Positions 1 to 7,782 of a stretch of DNA of 47,110 nucleotides are shown piece after piece. A program made the position numbers and the translations under genes. Origin of the DNA: Deinococcales bacterium (lineage in GTDB: Bacteria; Deinococcota; Deinococci; Deinococcales; JAAFIG01); NCBI GenBank assembly GCA_025359505.1, contig JANYHH010000050.1, positions 1 to 47,110 of the forward strand, read 5' to 3'. The notes beneath the pieces were generated by a model. The model did no database searches. It was not told the origin of the DNA and saw only the letters and a program-made list of their open reading frames with translations. Position 1 is the first letter of the stretch. Each line of letters opens with the position of its first letter.

Positions 1-317
1 CCCTGGGTGTCCAGCGATCCGCGAATGATGTGATACCGCACGCCTGGCAAGTCCTTCACACGACCGCCGCGACTCAACACGACGCTGTGCTCCTGCAAGT
101 TGTGACCCTCACCGGGGATGTAAGCCGTGACCTCGAAACCGCTCGAGAGTCGCACGCGGGCGATCTTCCGCAATGCCGAGTTTGGCTTCTTTGGGGTGGT
201 GGTCTTCACGACCGTGCAGACACCGCGACGAAATGGCGAGCCTTTGAGCGCCGGGACCTTAGATTTCTTCGCCAATACGCGGCGACCCTTACGCAATAAC
301 TGTTGAACGGTTGGCAT
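1..317 (-). CDS. rpsL: 30S ribosomal protein S12, 3' end outside window
   Basis: S12 is the small-subunit protein of the decoding centre and the classical streptomycin-resistance target. The visible 105 residues begin [13 protein letters not shown] and contain the family hallmarks KKPNSALRK, the [13 protein letters not shown] stretch and [13 protein letters not shown]. The last of these carries the Asp that is methylthiolated in many bacteria. Wording near the window edge ([10 protein letters not shown]) is typical of Deinococcus/Thermus S12. The ATG at 315-317 follows a strong AAGGAG ribosome site. The gene runs off position 1, so about 25 C-terminal residues are missing; rpsG would be expected beyond. 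Confidence 0.97.
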   Translation of the reverse strand, partial: MPTVQQLLRKGRRVLAKKSKVPALKGSPFRRGVCTVVKTTTPKKPNSALRKIARVRLSSGFEVTAYIPGEGHNLQEHSVVLSRGGRVKDLPGVRYHIIRGSLDTQ

Positions 318-481
318 ACACTCCTTAAAAGACCGCTGTTTGCTTAGAGCAGCAACTCAGCGGAGTCCTAGCAAAACGCCTAGGCACGCCACCTCAGTGC
401 ACTTTGAGCAAACCGCAGCATTCGGTTTCCCAAAACGACTGACGCAAGACTCGAGACTTCTCGAGCCAGTAAAGCCTTAGA

Positions 482-510
482 AGTGTACACGGTAGCGGCG
501 ATCTAAGCAA
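482..510 (-). promoter_or_regulatory. Possible promoter for rpsL
   Basis: On the minus strand a TTGCTT box (505-510) and a TACACT box (482-487) are separated by 17 bp, which fits a housekeeping sigma promoter. It would give rpsL a leader of about 160 nt. The match to consensus is moderate and other promoters are possible in the 318-525 gap, where I see no other feature. Confidence 0.35.
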
Positions 511-576
511 GTTCGGACTCGAGCGATGGATCAATGGACACATCACGATGTCGTTACTTTGTGCGACAATTTGTGT

Positions 577-864
577 ATGCGTCTGCGCGATCTACAAACG
601 GCTGCCTTACAACTCTCGTTTGCCGAGCGCAGCGAGCTGGCCGAAGCACTGCTGAACATGGAGCAGCCAACAGCCGCTGAACTCGAGCCGATGTGGGAGT
701 CAGAAATCAATCAGCAGATTGAAGCCACCGAGCGTGGGGAGCTGAAGTTGGTCTCGGGCCAAGAAGCCTTCGCTCGCGCAAATGCAGCGCTCAGAGGTTG
801 GTTCGTGCCGAAGTTTCAAGATCAGTTTTTTAGAAAGTGCGCTCGAGGAGTTCATCACCATTGA
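577..864 (+). CDS. Addiction-module antitoxin, TIGR02574/PF09720-like
   Basis: The segment LQTAALQLSFAERSELAEAL, then a Trp-containing helix (MWESEINQQIEATERGEL) and an F-A-R-A-N tail, matches the short 'putative addiction module component' antitoxins. These precede RelE/ParE-type toxins. I start it at the ATG at 577 because homology begins there; an upstream ATG at 526 would add 17 unconserved residues. The last 22 or so residues, after NAALR, overlap the toxin reading frame and do not look like family sequence. The partner toxin directly downstream is interrupted by an insertion sequence, so this antitoxin may now be an orphan. Confidence 0.6.
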   Translation: MRLRDLQTAALQLSFAERSELAEALLNMEQPTAAELEPMWESEINQQIEATERGELKLVSGQEAFARANAALRGWFVPKFQDQFFRKCARGVHHH

Positions 865-895
865 ACTGAACCTCGAGCAAGAACGTGGTTTAGGA
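782..895 (+). pseudogene. ParE/RelE-family toxin, N-terminal fragment cut by IS
   Basis: A second frame overlapping the end of the antitoxin begins ATG at 782 and contains KISFLESALEEF followed by ELNLEQERGLG. This is the typical opening of the ParE/RelE-type toxins paired with this antitoxin family (strand, helix, then a Q-x-x-G-L-G turn). At 896 the sequence switches to the terminal repeat of the IS4-family element, and the frame stops at 941-943 inside it. The remainder of the toxin is not found right of the element at 2034, so about 60% of the gene is missing rather than simply split. It should be non-functional. Confidence 0.55.
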
Positions 896-2033
896 CTAAC
901 TACTGGACACTTCTCAAGTTTGCACGTTCCCCACGCAATCTGAGACAATAGCGGCTACTCCGTCCGACCAAGGAGAAAGTAGCCACATGAATCATAAACC
1001 CGTGCGAGACGCCCTGCAAGCCCACTTCGACCTTGACGCCCGCCGCGTAGAGTTCATCAGCCGCTTCATCATCGCCCTGCTCAAAGTCCGCTCGGTTAAC
1101 CTCGCCCAGATTGCCACTGCCCTCAACGGATTCGCTAAGCTCGAAAGTAATGCCCGACGCGTCAAACGCTTTCTCAACGTCGATTTCGCTCAGGACTTGA
1201 TCGCCCGCTTCGTGCTGAGCTTCATCACCGATGCCAAAATTGTGTTGACGATGGATCGAACGAACTGGCAGTTCGGCGTTGTCCACATCAACTTCCTCGT
1301 GATCGGCATCGCCCACAACGGGATTGCCTTACCAGTCGCGTGGGTGAATCTCGAGAAAGCAGGGAACAGCAACGCTGCCGAGCGCAAGACGATTCTCGAG
1401 CGCGTGTTGAAAGTCATCCCTGCGAGTCGCATTCAAGGCTTTGCGGCTGACAGGGAATTCATTGGGAGCGCGTGGTTCGAGACGCTGCTCGAGAATGCGG
1501 TCAACCCCGTGATTCGCATCAAGAAAGACACGGTGCTGCGGCAACGCACCAGATCAGCGCCTGCATGGGTGTGGTTCAACAATCTCAAACAGGGTGAGAT
1601 CAAAGAGCTTGGGAAAGCCAAGGTCATGGGGATCAGGGTGTTCGTGATTGGCACGCTGACCGAAGATGGCGAGTACTTGCTGCTGGTGACGATCAAAAGA
1701 CCATCTCGAGCGTTGATGATTTACGCGCAACGTTGGAACATTGAGACGCTGTTCGCGGCGCTGAAAACTCGAGGCTTCAATCTCGAGGAGACGCGGATGG
1801 TGCATAAGGATCGGTCTGAGCGTTTGTTCGCGTTGCTGGTGATTGCGTTGGTGTGGGCGGTGCGGGTGGGGGAGTTCGTGTCATCGTTGACGCGGATTGC
1901 GTTGAAGAAGAACGGGTCACCGCCGAGGAGCGTGTTCAGGGTGGGGTTGGATACGTTGCGGCAAATCTTGTTATCTGGGTGCGCTGGGAGGCTCGTGCTG
2001 GACGACGTGATCCCACTTCTGTCCAGTAGTTAG
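896..2033 (+). mobile_element. IS4-family insertion sequence with 14-bp terminal inverted repeats
   Basis: The ends are perfect inverted repeats: CTAACTACTGGACA at 896-909 and its complement at 2020-2033. They enclose a single transposase gene (987-2033) in a total of 1138 bp. The transposase stop codon TAG is part of the right terminal repeat. No target-site duplication is apparent in the flanks (left ...TTTAGGA, right TATTTTGAC...). This fits a deletion or recombination next to the element after insertion. It disrupts a toxin gene on the left and abuts fragmentary genes on the right. Confidence 0.85.
987..2033 (+). CDS. IS4-family DDE transposase
   Basis: The 348-residue protein has the three catalytic acids of the IS4 fold: Asp90 (LTMDRTNW), Asp155 (AADREF) and Glu253 (RWNIETLF). 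It also has the diagnostic Y-2-R-3-E-6-K signature (Tyr246, Arg249, Glu253, Lys260). The N-terminal 70 residues are a helical DNA-binding region. The ATG at 987 follows AAGGAG at an 11-bp spacing. It appears full length, so the element may still be active. CTCGAG occurs in it about once per 190 bp, less often than in the neighbouring host genes but far above chance, so it has been in this or a similar genome for some time. Confidence 0.93.
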   Translation: MNHKPVRDALQAHFDLDARRVEFISRFIIALLKVRSVNLAQIATALNGFAKLESNARRVKRFLNVDFAQDLIARFVLSFITDAKIVLTMDRTNWQFGVVHINFLVIGIAHNGIALPVAWVNLEKAGNSNAAERKTILERVLKVIPASRIQGFAADREFIGSAWFETLLENAVNPVIRIKKDTVLRQRTRSAPAWVWFNNLKQGEIKELGKAKVMGIRVFVIGTLTEDGEYLLLVTIKRPSRALMIYAQRWNIETLFAALKTRGFNLEETRMVHKDRSERLFALLVIALVWAVRVGEFVSSLTRIALKKNGSPPRSVFRVGLDTLRQILLSGCAGRLVLDDVIPLLSSS

Positions 2034-2042
2034 TATTTTGAC

Positions 2043-2234
2043 ATGCAAAACAACGATGCCCAAAATTCTTGGAACGCGATCATCAATTGCGGCTATTGGT
2101 GTGCTGAAAACATCGGTGTGACCTCTGAGGGTGCGCTCGAAGCCGCCGTTTACTTAAGTAAAAAGTACAATTGGATTGATGCGAATTCCGTTTTGACGAA
2201 ATATCTCGAGCTGTACAGTAAAAATTTGGGTTGA
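2043..2234 (+). CDS. Small hypothetical protein beside the IS
   Basis: The 63-residue frame reads MQNNDAQNSWNAIINCGYWC at its start and ends in a helix-like segment with Tyr and Leu. I do not recognise it. There is no clear ribosome site in the few bases between it and the IS end. It could be a fragment of a larger gene truncated by the IS, or chance. It has a plausible coding composition and no overlapping alternative. The following 2235-2356 contains nothing I can name. Confidence 0.3.
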   Translation: MQNNDAQNSWNAIINCGYWCAENIGVTSEGALEAAVYLSKKYNWIDANSVLTKYLELYSKNLG

Positions 2235-2356
2235 CTGATGTGAGCTTAAAAATGTGGCTCGAGTCAAGATAATGAAAATAAGATGGTTACCTCCAGTAAA
2301 TAATCACTGCTTGGAACCCGCCTCGAGTTCCTTGATAATCCAGCACAGCGTTCGAC

Positions 2357-2842
2357 ATGGTGAAGTTCTTCATGTCTGAAGGGCAGAGGATCTTCTCGCT
2401 GATCTCGAGCGTGATGCGATCCATCGGCGCGATTGCCAGTGGGAATATCAGCGCGGCAGTGGCAGGCGTGGAAACCTCATTGGCAAAGAGCATTCCAGTG
2501 GCGCTAAGTTTCATGTTGAGAATCTTCAAGGTCAGCGGTATTGGCACGAAAGTTAAAGGCATTATCAATAAAGTTAAAGGGCGGATTGGGCAGGTCGTCT
2601 CGAGAGTCATGAATAAGGCGGCAGCGCTCGTAGCGAAAGTTGTCGGGAAAGGCGCAGCGCTTGCCAACACCGCCAAAGATACTTTGACTCGGTACAATCC
2701 CACGATCTCGAGTTTTGCTGAACATGTCGGTGCGAGCTGCTCACTCGAGAAAGAATTTCTTGAAATAAAAGAACCCACCACTGTTTGCGTAAATCCCGCT
2801 ATTGACGAGATTCTCTCTTTTTCACGTCGCAAAGCTGGGTGA
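2357..2842 (+). CDS. Remnant resembling helical tail of eCIS-linked DUF4157 proteins
   Basis: The 161-residue frame contains IFSLISSVMRSIGAIASGN, then an ISAAVAGVETSLAKSIPVAL helix, a short S-G-I-G turn, and a lysine-rich KVKGIINKVKGRIGQVV repeat-like helix. That order matches, from memory, the C-terminal region of large DUF4157 proteins encoded near extracellular contractile injection systems. Such proteins are normally much longer and start with an HExxH metallopeptidase-like domain, which is absent here. Just upstream, a second frame (LDNPAQ..., stop-bounded) looks as though it could be joined by a 1-nt shift near 2342, suggesting decay. It lies two bases from the end of the convergent gene at 2845. 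Best read as a gene fragment. Confidence 0.4.
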   Translation: MVKFFMSEGQRIFSLISSVMRSIGAIASGNISAAVAGVETSLAKSIPVALSFMLRIFKVSGIGTKVKGIINKVKGRIGQVVSRVMNKAAALVAKVVGKGAALANTAKDTLTRYNPTISSFAEHVGASCSLEKEFLEIKEPTTVCVNPAIDEILSFSRRKAG

Positions 2843-2844
2843 TC

Positions 2845-3459
2845 TCAAAACAGTGGGCAGCCCAGCTCGGCTCGAGCGGTGTTGCTGGCACAGTACGCGG
2901 GCAGCACGGTGTAAAACTGATTCCACCAGACCGTGCCCGCTTGTGCCGCCGCTATTTTTGGCTGGTAGATCGTCACGCTGAGCAGTTTAGAGGGCGCGAA
3001 GCGGTTGCATTGTAAGGTGAAGGTTTGCTTGCCGACCGCGAACGGGTAGGCGCGAATCACATCGCCGCTCATGCATTTGGTCTGGAAGTCAAAGTCAAAC
3101 CCGGTGCTGCTGCCGCTCGAGGCGGCTTGCGCGAAGCTCGCCAGTGCCCGCTCTAAGCTTGAGGCTTGAGCATAGGTGGCTTGCAGCGTGACGCTCAAAA
3201 CCGCCCCCAGCATTAGGCGCTTGCCTTTCTTCAGTACCGCTCTGGTGGACACCAAATACGCGCCGCCGCGCAAGCGGTACGCACGTTGCTCCAGCCGCTC
3301 GCCGTCGCGGACAATCTGCCCTTTGACCGTCAGGTCACAGCTTTGAGCGCGGCAAAAAGCCGATTGGTAGACGCTGACGCTACGCCCCAACATTGGGGCG
3401 GCGGTCGCGATGCTCGAGGCGCAAATCACGGTCAGGGCAAGGGTTGGGATCAGGCGCAT
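2845..3459 (-). CDS. Secreted hypothetical protein
   Basis: The protein starts MRLIPTLALTVICASSIATA and then AAP, a convincing Sec signal peptide of about 25 residues. Two further in-frame ATGs lie 18-21 bases upstream, but the 3459 start gives the best signal peptide. The mature part of about 180 residues has scattered Cys (FCRAQSC, KCMSGD, LQCNRF, YCASN, LGCPLF) that could form disulfides outside the cytoplasm. There are no transmembrane segments after the signal. I do not recognise a family. It stands alone, with its own upstream gap before purF on the other strand. Confidence 0.6.
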   Translation of the reverse strand: MRLIPTLALTVICASSIATAAPMLGRSVSVYQSAFCRAQSCDLTVKGQIVRDGERLEQRAYRLRGGAYLVSTRAVLKKGKRLMLGAVLSVTLQATYAQASSLERALASFAQAASSGSSTGFDFDFQTKCMSGDVIRAYPFAVGKQTFTLQCNRFAPSKLLSVTIYQPKIAAAQAGTVWWNQFYTVLPAYCASNTARAELGCPLF

Positions 3460-3726
3460 GCTCAGTAGTGTACGCATCAAAGCGGCGCTCGGCTAGAGGA
3501 GTGGAGTGAAGCAACGCGAAAAACGCGGTGAGCGCAAGGGTTGACCTGCGGTGCGACTTGTAGGAAACTCAGTAAACGTGAGACGAACCCCACGTGTGAG
3601 CGCTGCCCAGTTTGTGGTTTGCGCGTTGAAAACACCTCGAATGACTCGAGCAGCTCAGCTTGAGTTCAGGCGACCGATGACAGGCACTGGAAGGCGCGAG
3701 GTTTCCACACTATGGAAGACCGCTTG

Positions 3727-5247
3727 ATGACCGACAAGCCGCATGAGGAGTGCGGCGTGTTCGCTTTGTACGCTCCGGGGCGCGACGTGGCCCGACTGAC
3801 TTTTTTTGGCTTGTACGCGCTCCAGCATCGCGGGCAGGAATCGGCGGGGATCGTCAGCAGTGACGGCAACCGCGCTTACCTGCATAAAGACATGGGCCTC
3901 GTCAGTCAGGTGTTCAACGAAGCGAACTTGCGTGCCCTCAAAGGCTCGCACGCGGTCGGGCACACGCGTTACAGCACGACTGGCTCGAGCAACGCCAGCA
4001 ACGCGCAACCGTATTTGATCGAGACATTGCACGGTCATCTGGGCGTGGCGCACAACGGCAACCTGACCAACGCCGCCAAACTCAGGCAGCGCATCTTGGA
4101 GCGCGGCGGCGGGCTGTCCAGCACTTCGGACAGCGAAGTTCTCACGTACATGCTGGCGCTGCCGCAGCACCTGGGCCCGATGGAGTGGCAACACGTCAAA
4201 CGCGAGGACGGCTCGAGCGCGACGGGCGCGGATCTGGATTTCTGGCAATCGCAGATCATTTCCCTGATGCTCGAGGCTGAGGGCGCGTACACGCTGGGCT
4301 TGCTGACCCGCGATGCGATCTACGGCGTGCGAGACCCGCAGGGTTTGCGCCCGTTGTGTCTGGGGCAGCTCGGCGACGGGCACTACGTGCTGGCGTCCGA
4401 GTCCTGCGCCCTGCACACAGTTGGCGCTGTACTGCTGCGCGAAATCGAACCGGGTGAGATCGTGCGCTTGGACAAAAACGGCGTGACCAGCCTGAAACTC
4501 GAGCACAGAAAAAAGCGGGCACTGTGCAGCTTCGAGTACGTTTACTTCGCCCGCCCGGACAGCGTTTTGGAGGGTCGCGTGACCCACGATGTTCGCCAGC
4601 GCATCGGGCGCAGGTTGGCACGCGAAGCGCCCGTAGACGCGGATATCGTCGTGGCTGTCCCCGACAGCGCCACGCCGCACGGCATCGGGTACGCGCTCGA
4701 GAGCGGACTGCCGTTCACCGAGGGGCTGATTAAGAACCGTTACATCGGGCGCACGTTCATCCAACCCGATCAGAGTTTGCGCGACATTGGGATGCAACTC
4801 AAATACAACCCGCTCAGGCATAATCACGAGGGACAGCGCGTGGAGCTGATCGACGACAGCATCGTGCGCGGCACGACGGCTGGCCCGCTGGTGCAACTGC
4901 TGCGCGATGCGGGCGCGAAGGAAGTCCACCTGCGCGTCGCCTGCCCGCCGATTCTGCACCCGTGCTTCATGGGCGTGGACATGGCCACCCGCGCACAGCT
5001 CATTGCCCACAACCGCACGTGGGCTGAGATCAACGCGGTGATCGGCGCGGACAGTCTGGCGTATCTATCTGAAGAGGGCTTACGGAGCGCGATCACCAAC
5101 ACTGAGCAGCCGATCGTTGATACAGGTCACTGCTTCGCGTGCATGACAGGCAAGTATCCGCTGAACATCCCCGAGTGGCTGTTCGCGCAAGACCGCAGCA
5201 AAGGCACGCTGCAACAAGAACCGCTCGAGCACGCGGGGACAGTGTGA
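3727..5247 (+). CDS. purF: Amidophosphoribosyltransferase (first step of purine synthesis)
   Basis: PurF makes phosphoribosylamine from PRPP and glutamine. The N-terminal Ntn-glutaminase domain is clear: HEECGVFALY with the nucleophile Cys9, LQHRGQESAGI and the GHTRYST and AHNGNLTN loops. The PRTase domain has the VELIDDSIVRGTT PRPP loop. Glu-Glu before the Cys fits a B. subtilis-type propeptide that is cleaved. CSFEYVYFARPDS and the C-terminal CFACMTGKYP are positions of the [4Fe-4S] ligands in that type. I chose the ATG at 3727 (GGAAGA 7 bp upstream); an ATG at 3712 would add five residues. It opens the purine cluster and overlaps purD by GTGA. Confidence 0.96.
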   Translation: MTDKPHEECGVFALYAPGRDVARLTFFGLYALQHRGQESAGIVSSDGNRAYLHKDMGLVSQVFNEANLRALKGSHAVGHTRYSTTGSSNASNAQPYLIETLHGHLGVAHNGNLTNAAKLRQRILERGGGLSSTSDSEVLTYMLALPQHLGPMEWQHVKREDGSSATGADLDFWQSQIISLMLEAEGAYTLGLLTRDAIYGVRDPQGLRPLCLGQLGDGHYVLASESCALHTVGAVLLREIEPGEIVRLDKNGVTSLKLEHRKKRALCSFEYVYFARPDSVLEGRVTHDVRQRIGRRLAREAPVDADIVVAVPDSATPHGIGYALESGLPFTEGLIKNRYIGRTFIQPDQSLRDIGMQLKYNPLRHNHEGQRVELIDDSIVRGTTAGPLVQLLRDAGAKEVHLRVACPPILHPCFMGVDMATRAQLIAHNRTWAEINAVIGADSLAYLSEEGLRSAITNTEQPIVDTGHCFACMTGKYPLNIPEWLFAQDRSKGTLQQEPLEHAGTV

Positions 5248-7589
5248 ACATTCTGATCGTCGGGCAGGGCGGGCGCGAACACGCGCTGCAAATCGCCCTC
5301 GAGCGCGACCCTCGAGTCAGCGCGGTTTGGCTTGCGCCGGGCAACGGCGGCACGCGCAACAACATCGGCATCTCGAGCGAAGACATCGCCGGGCTGGTCG
5401 CATACGCTCGAGACAATCAAATCGAACTGGTTGTCGTCGGGCCGGAAACGCCGCTGGCGCTCGGGCTGGTGGACGCGCTCGAGGCGGTCGGGATTCGCGC
5501 TTTCGGGCCCAACAAGAAGGCCGCGCAGCTCGAGGCGTCCAAGGCGTTTGCTAAAGACGCGATGCTCGAGTTTGGCGTGCCGACGGCCGATTACGACGAG
5601 TTTCACAACCTCGTGCCAGCCCTCGAGTATCTGCGCTCCAACCCGTTCAGTGGTGCGGGCTTCGTCGTCAAAGCCGACGGCTTGGCCGCTGGCAAAGGCG
5701 TGACGGTCTGCGACACGCTGCTCGAGGCAGAAAACGCAGTCACGGACTGCTTTGCGGGCGCGTTCGGTGATGCAGGCTCGAGGGTCGTGATCGAGGAGCG
5801 GCTGTACGGGCGCGAGATCAGCGTGCTGGCGTTTTGCGACGGTGAGACCGTCAAAGCGATGCTGCCTGCGAGGGATCACAAACGCATCGGTGACGGCGAC
5901 ACCGGCGCGAACACCGGCGGCATGGGCGCGTTCGCGCCCGCGCCCGACATCAGCAAAGCCCTGCTCGAGCAGATCGTTGAAAGCGTCCTCGAGCCAGTGA
6001 TTCAAGGCATGGATGGGCGTGGCACACCGTTCAAAGGCGTACTGTACGCGGGCTTGATGTTGACCGAAGACGGCATCAAAGTCATTGAATTCAACGCCCG
6101 CTTCGGCGATCCCGAAGCCCAAGTGATCCTGCCGCTGCTCGAGACGCCGCTGCTGGACGTGGTGAACGCCTGCATCGACGGGACACTGGATAAGTTGCGA
6201 TTGCGCTGGCATCAGGGTTTCTGCGCGACGGTCGTGATGGCCGCGCACGGCTACCCGCACGGCTACCCCGTGCAAACCCGCACGGGCGACGCGATTCACG
6301 GACTCGAGACCGTGCCAGATGGCGTAACCGTTTATCACGCAGGTACGAAGCTTGAGGGTAAGCAAGTCGTCACCAGCGGCGGGCGCGTGTTGAACGTCAC
6401 CGCCACCGCCGACACGCTCGAGGATGCGCTCGAGCTGGCGTACACGGGCGTCTCGAGCATCGCTTTTGAGGGGATGCAGTACCGCACGGACATTGGCAGA
6501 AGCACGTTGCAACCCGTAGAGGCGAGGCGAGCGTCGAATCCTGTTCGCATGGGCGAAACGCCCCTAAGACCAGACGCTTACGCAAACGCTGGCGTCAACA
6601 TCGCCGAGGGTGCTCGAGCCATCGCATTGATGAAGGACGCGGTGAAATCCACCCACGATGCTCGAGTCCTCGCGGGCGTCGGCGCGTTCGGTGGGATGCT
6701 CGAGGTGACGCATCTCAAACAGCTCGAGCGCCCCGTGCTGGTCGCCAGCACCGATGGCGTGGGCACGAAAACGATGATCGCGGCGCAGCTCAAATCTTGG
6801 GACGGAATCGGCACAGATATCGTCAATCACGGCATCAACGACATTTTGGCACAAGGCGCGAAACCGCTGTTCTTCATGGATTACGTCGCTGCCAGCCAGC
6901 TCAGCGCGGAATGGGTGGCGACTGTCGTCTCGAGCATGGCAAGAGCCTGCCAAGCCGCTGATTGCGTGCTGCTGGGCGGCGAAACGGCCGAGATGCCCGG
7001 CGTGTACAAGACTGGCGAATCCGATGTCGTCGGCACGATGATTGGCGTGGTGGAATTCAAAAACGCGATTACCGCCGCTCGAGTGGGCGCGGGCGATGCG
7101 CTGATCGCCTTCCCCTCGAGCGGCTTGCACACCAACGGCTACACGCTCGCCCGCAGCACCCTCGAAGGTTTGGATTGGACTGAATTGAGGGACGATCTGG
7201 ACGGACGAAGCGTTGGTCAAGCGCTGCTCGAGCCGCACAGGAGTTACTTGCCGCACGTCACCGCGCTCCAAGCCGCTGGTCTGGACGTGCGATCCTTGGC
7301 GCACATCACGGGCGGCGGGCTGTGGGACAACCTGCCTCGAGCCTTGCCGGACGGTCTGACCGCTCGAGTCCAGCGCGATTCGTGGGTGATCCCAGCGATT
7401 TTCAAGTTGATCGTCGCTCGAGGTGAAATCACTGAGCGCGACGCCTTCCACGCCTTCAACATGGGCTTGGGCATGATCGCCGTGATCCCGGCTGCACAGG
7501 TCGCCCTCGCGCTCGAGACGCTGCCAAACGATTGCTTCGCCATTGGTGAAGTTGTGACGCTCGAGACTGAACGGGTGGTGCTCGAGTGA
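5244..7589 (+). CDS. purD-purM: Fused PurD-PurM: GAR synthetase plus AIR synthetase
   Basis: This single 781-residue frame joins two purine enzymes. Residues 1 to about 416 are GAR synthetase: MNILIVGQGGREHAL, GPETPLALGLVDAL, the ATP-grasp KADGLAAGKGV, and the metal site FNARFGDPEAQ. Residues from about 444 to 781 are AIR synthetase: NAGVNIAEGARAI, ASTDGVGTKT, ILAQGAKPLFFMDY, LLGGETAEMPG, ITGGGLWDN and FNMGLGM. The linker, about 425-441, is encoded by a palindromic repeat (6516-6567). The GTG at 5244 overlaps the purF stop. Yeast ADE5,7 and animal GART have the same domain order; a bacterial fusion is uncommon in my experience. No stop or frameshift is visible between the halves. Confidence 0.95.
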   Translation: MNILIVGQGGREHALQIALERDPRVSAVWLAPGNGGTRNNIGISSEDIAGLVAYARDNQIELVVVGPETPLALGLVDALEAVGIRAFGPNKKAAQLEASKAFAKDAMLEFGVPTADYDEFHNLVPALEYLRSNPFSGAGFVVKADGLAAGKGVTVCDTLLEAENAVTDCFAGAFGDAGSRVVIEERLYGREISVLAFCDGETVKAMLPARDHKRIGDGDTGANTGGMGAFAPAPDISKALLEQIVESVLEPVIQGMDGRGTPFKGVLYAGLMLTEDGIKVIEFNARFGDPEAQVILPLLETPLLDVVNACIDGTLDKLRLRWHQGFCATVVMAAHGYPHGYPVQTRTGDAIHGLETVPDGVTVYHAGTKLEGKQVVTSGGRVLNVTATADTLEDALELAYTGVSSIAFEGMQYRTDIGRSTLQPVEARRASNPVRMGETPLRPDAYANAGVNIAEGARAIALMKDAVKSTHDARVLAGVGAFGGMLEVTHLKQLERPVLVASTDGVGTKTMIAAQLKSWDGIGTDIVNHGINDILAQGAKPLFFMDYVAASQLSAEWVATVVSSMARACQAADCVLLGGETAEMPGVYKTGESDVVGTMIGVVEFKNAITAARVGAGDALIAFPSSGLHTNGYTLARSTLEGLDWTELRDDLDGRSVGQALLEPHRSYLPHVTALQAAGLDVRSLAHITGGGLWDNLPRALPDGLTARVQRDSWVIPAIFKLIVARGEITERDAFHAFNMGLGMIAVIPAAQVALALETLPNDCFAIGEVVTLETERVVLE
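6516..6567. repeat. TAGGGGC-type palindromic repeat in the purD-purM linker
   Basis: The ends GTAGAGGCG and CGCCCCTAAG are near-inverted, with an inner TTCGC...GCGAA pair. The unit is about 52 bp and looks like a longer or doubled member of the family. It is read in frame as a basic linker (VEARRASNPVRMGETPLRP) between the two enzyme domains. Confidence 0.6.
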
Positions 7590-7602
7590 TTGGGTGTGGG
7601 CA

Positions 7603-7633
7603 CGGGCAGGGCGAACATGCAGTTCGCCCCTAC
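7603..7633. repeat. TAGGGGC-type palindromic repeat after purD-purM
   Basis: GGGCGAAC and GTTCGCCC form an 8-bp stem around ATGCA, ending in the family's CCCCTACG edge. It lies 14 bp past the purD-purM stop, in the gap before purB. It could act as an mRNA hairpin between the two genes. Confidence 0.65.
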
Positions 7634-7656
7634 GAGAAACGTGGAATGGGCTTGAA

Positions 7657-7757
7657 CTCTTTTTCTGCCAGCGGGAAAAGGGAGCCGCGCTGCACAAAGA
7701 AGTTGCCCTCTCTCGCACAGATGAGAGAGGGCCGCCGCGTCAGCGGCGGGGTGAGAG
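7657..7757. repeat. CTCTC/GAGAG-type REP pair before purB
   Basis: The right half has two hairpins: GCCCTCTCTC...GAGAGAGGGC (about 7705-7732) and CCGCCGC-GTCA-GCGGCGG, followed by GGTGAGAG. The left half (CTCTTTTTCTGCCAGCGGGAAAAGGGAGCC) is a decayed inverted partner. The same layout, better preserved, is at 25082-25192. It fills the gap between purD-purM and purB. Confidence 0.65.
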
Positions 7758-7782
7758 TTCGCAACGGCTCGAGGGTCGCGCA

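Noticed and set aside
896-2033. Target-site duplication for the IS element
   Set aside because: Flanking bases were compared for several possible element ends and no convincing direct repeat of 3 bp or more was found.
2287-2832. 181-codon open frame antisense to the injection-system-like fragment
   Set aside because: The plus strand translation has the recognisable helical pattern; the antisense one does not.
3540-3570. Promoter for purF with a TTGACC box
   Set aside because: No acceptable -10 at 16-18 bp; too weak to list.
3655-5010. Long open frame antisense to purF
   Set aside because: It mirrors purF codon structure in a high-GC gene and shows no protein family; PurF motifs on the plus strand are complete.
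5127-6512. 461-codon open frame antisense to purD
   Set aside because: Low-complexity His/Arg/Gln-rich translation typical of antisense frames; PurD on the plus strand is certain.
7594-7782. N-terminal extension of PurB
   Set aside because: The extra 63 codons are translated palindromic repeats; family homology starts at the ATG at 7783.
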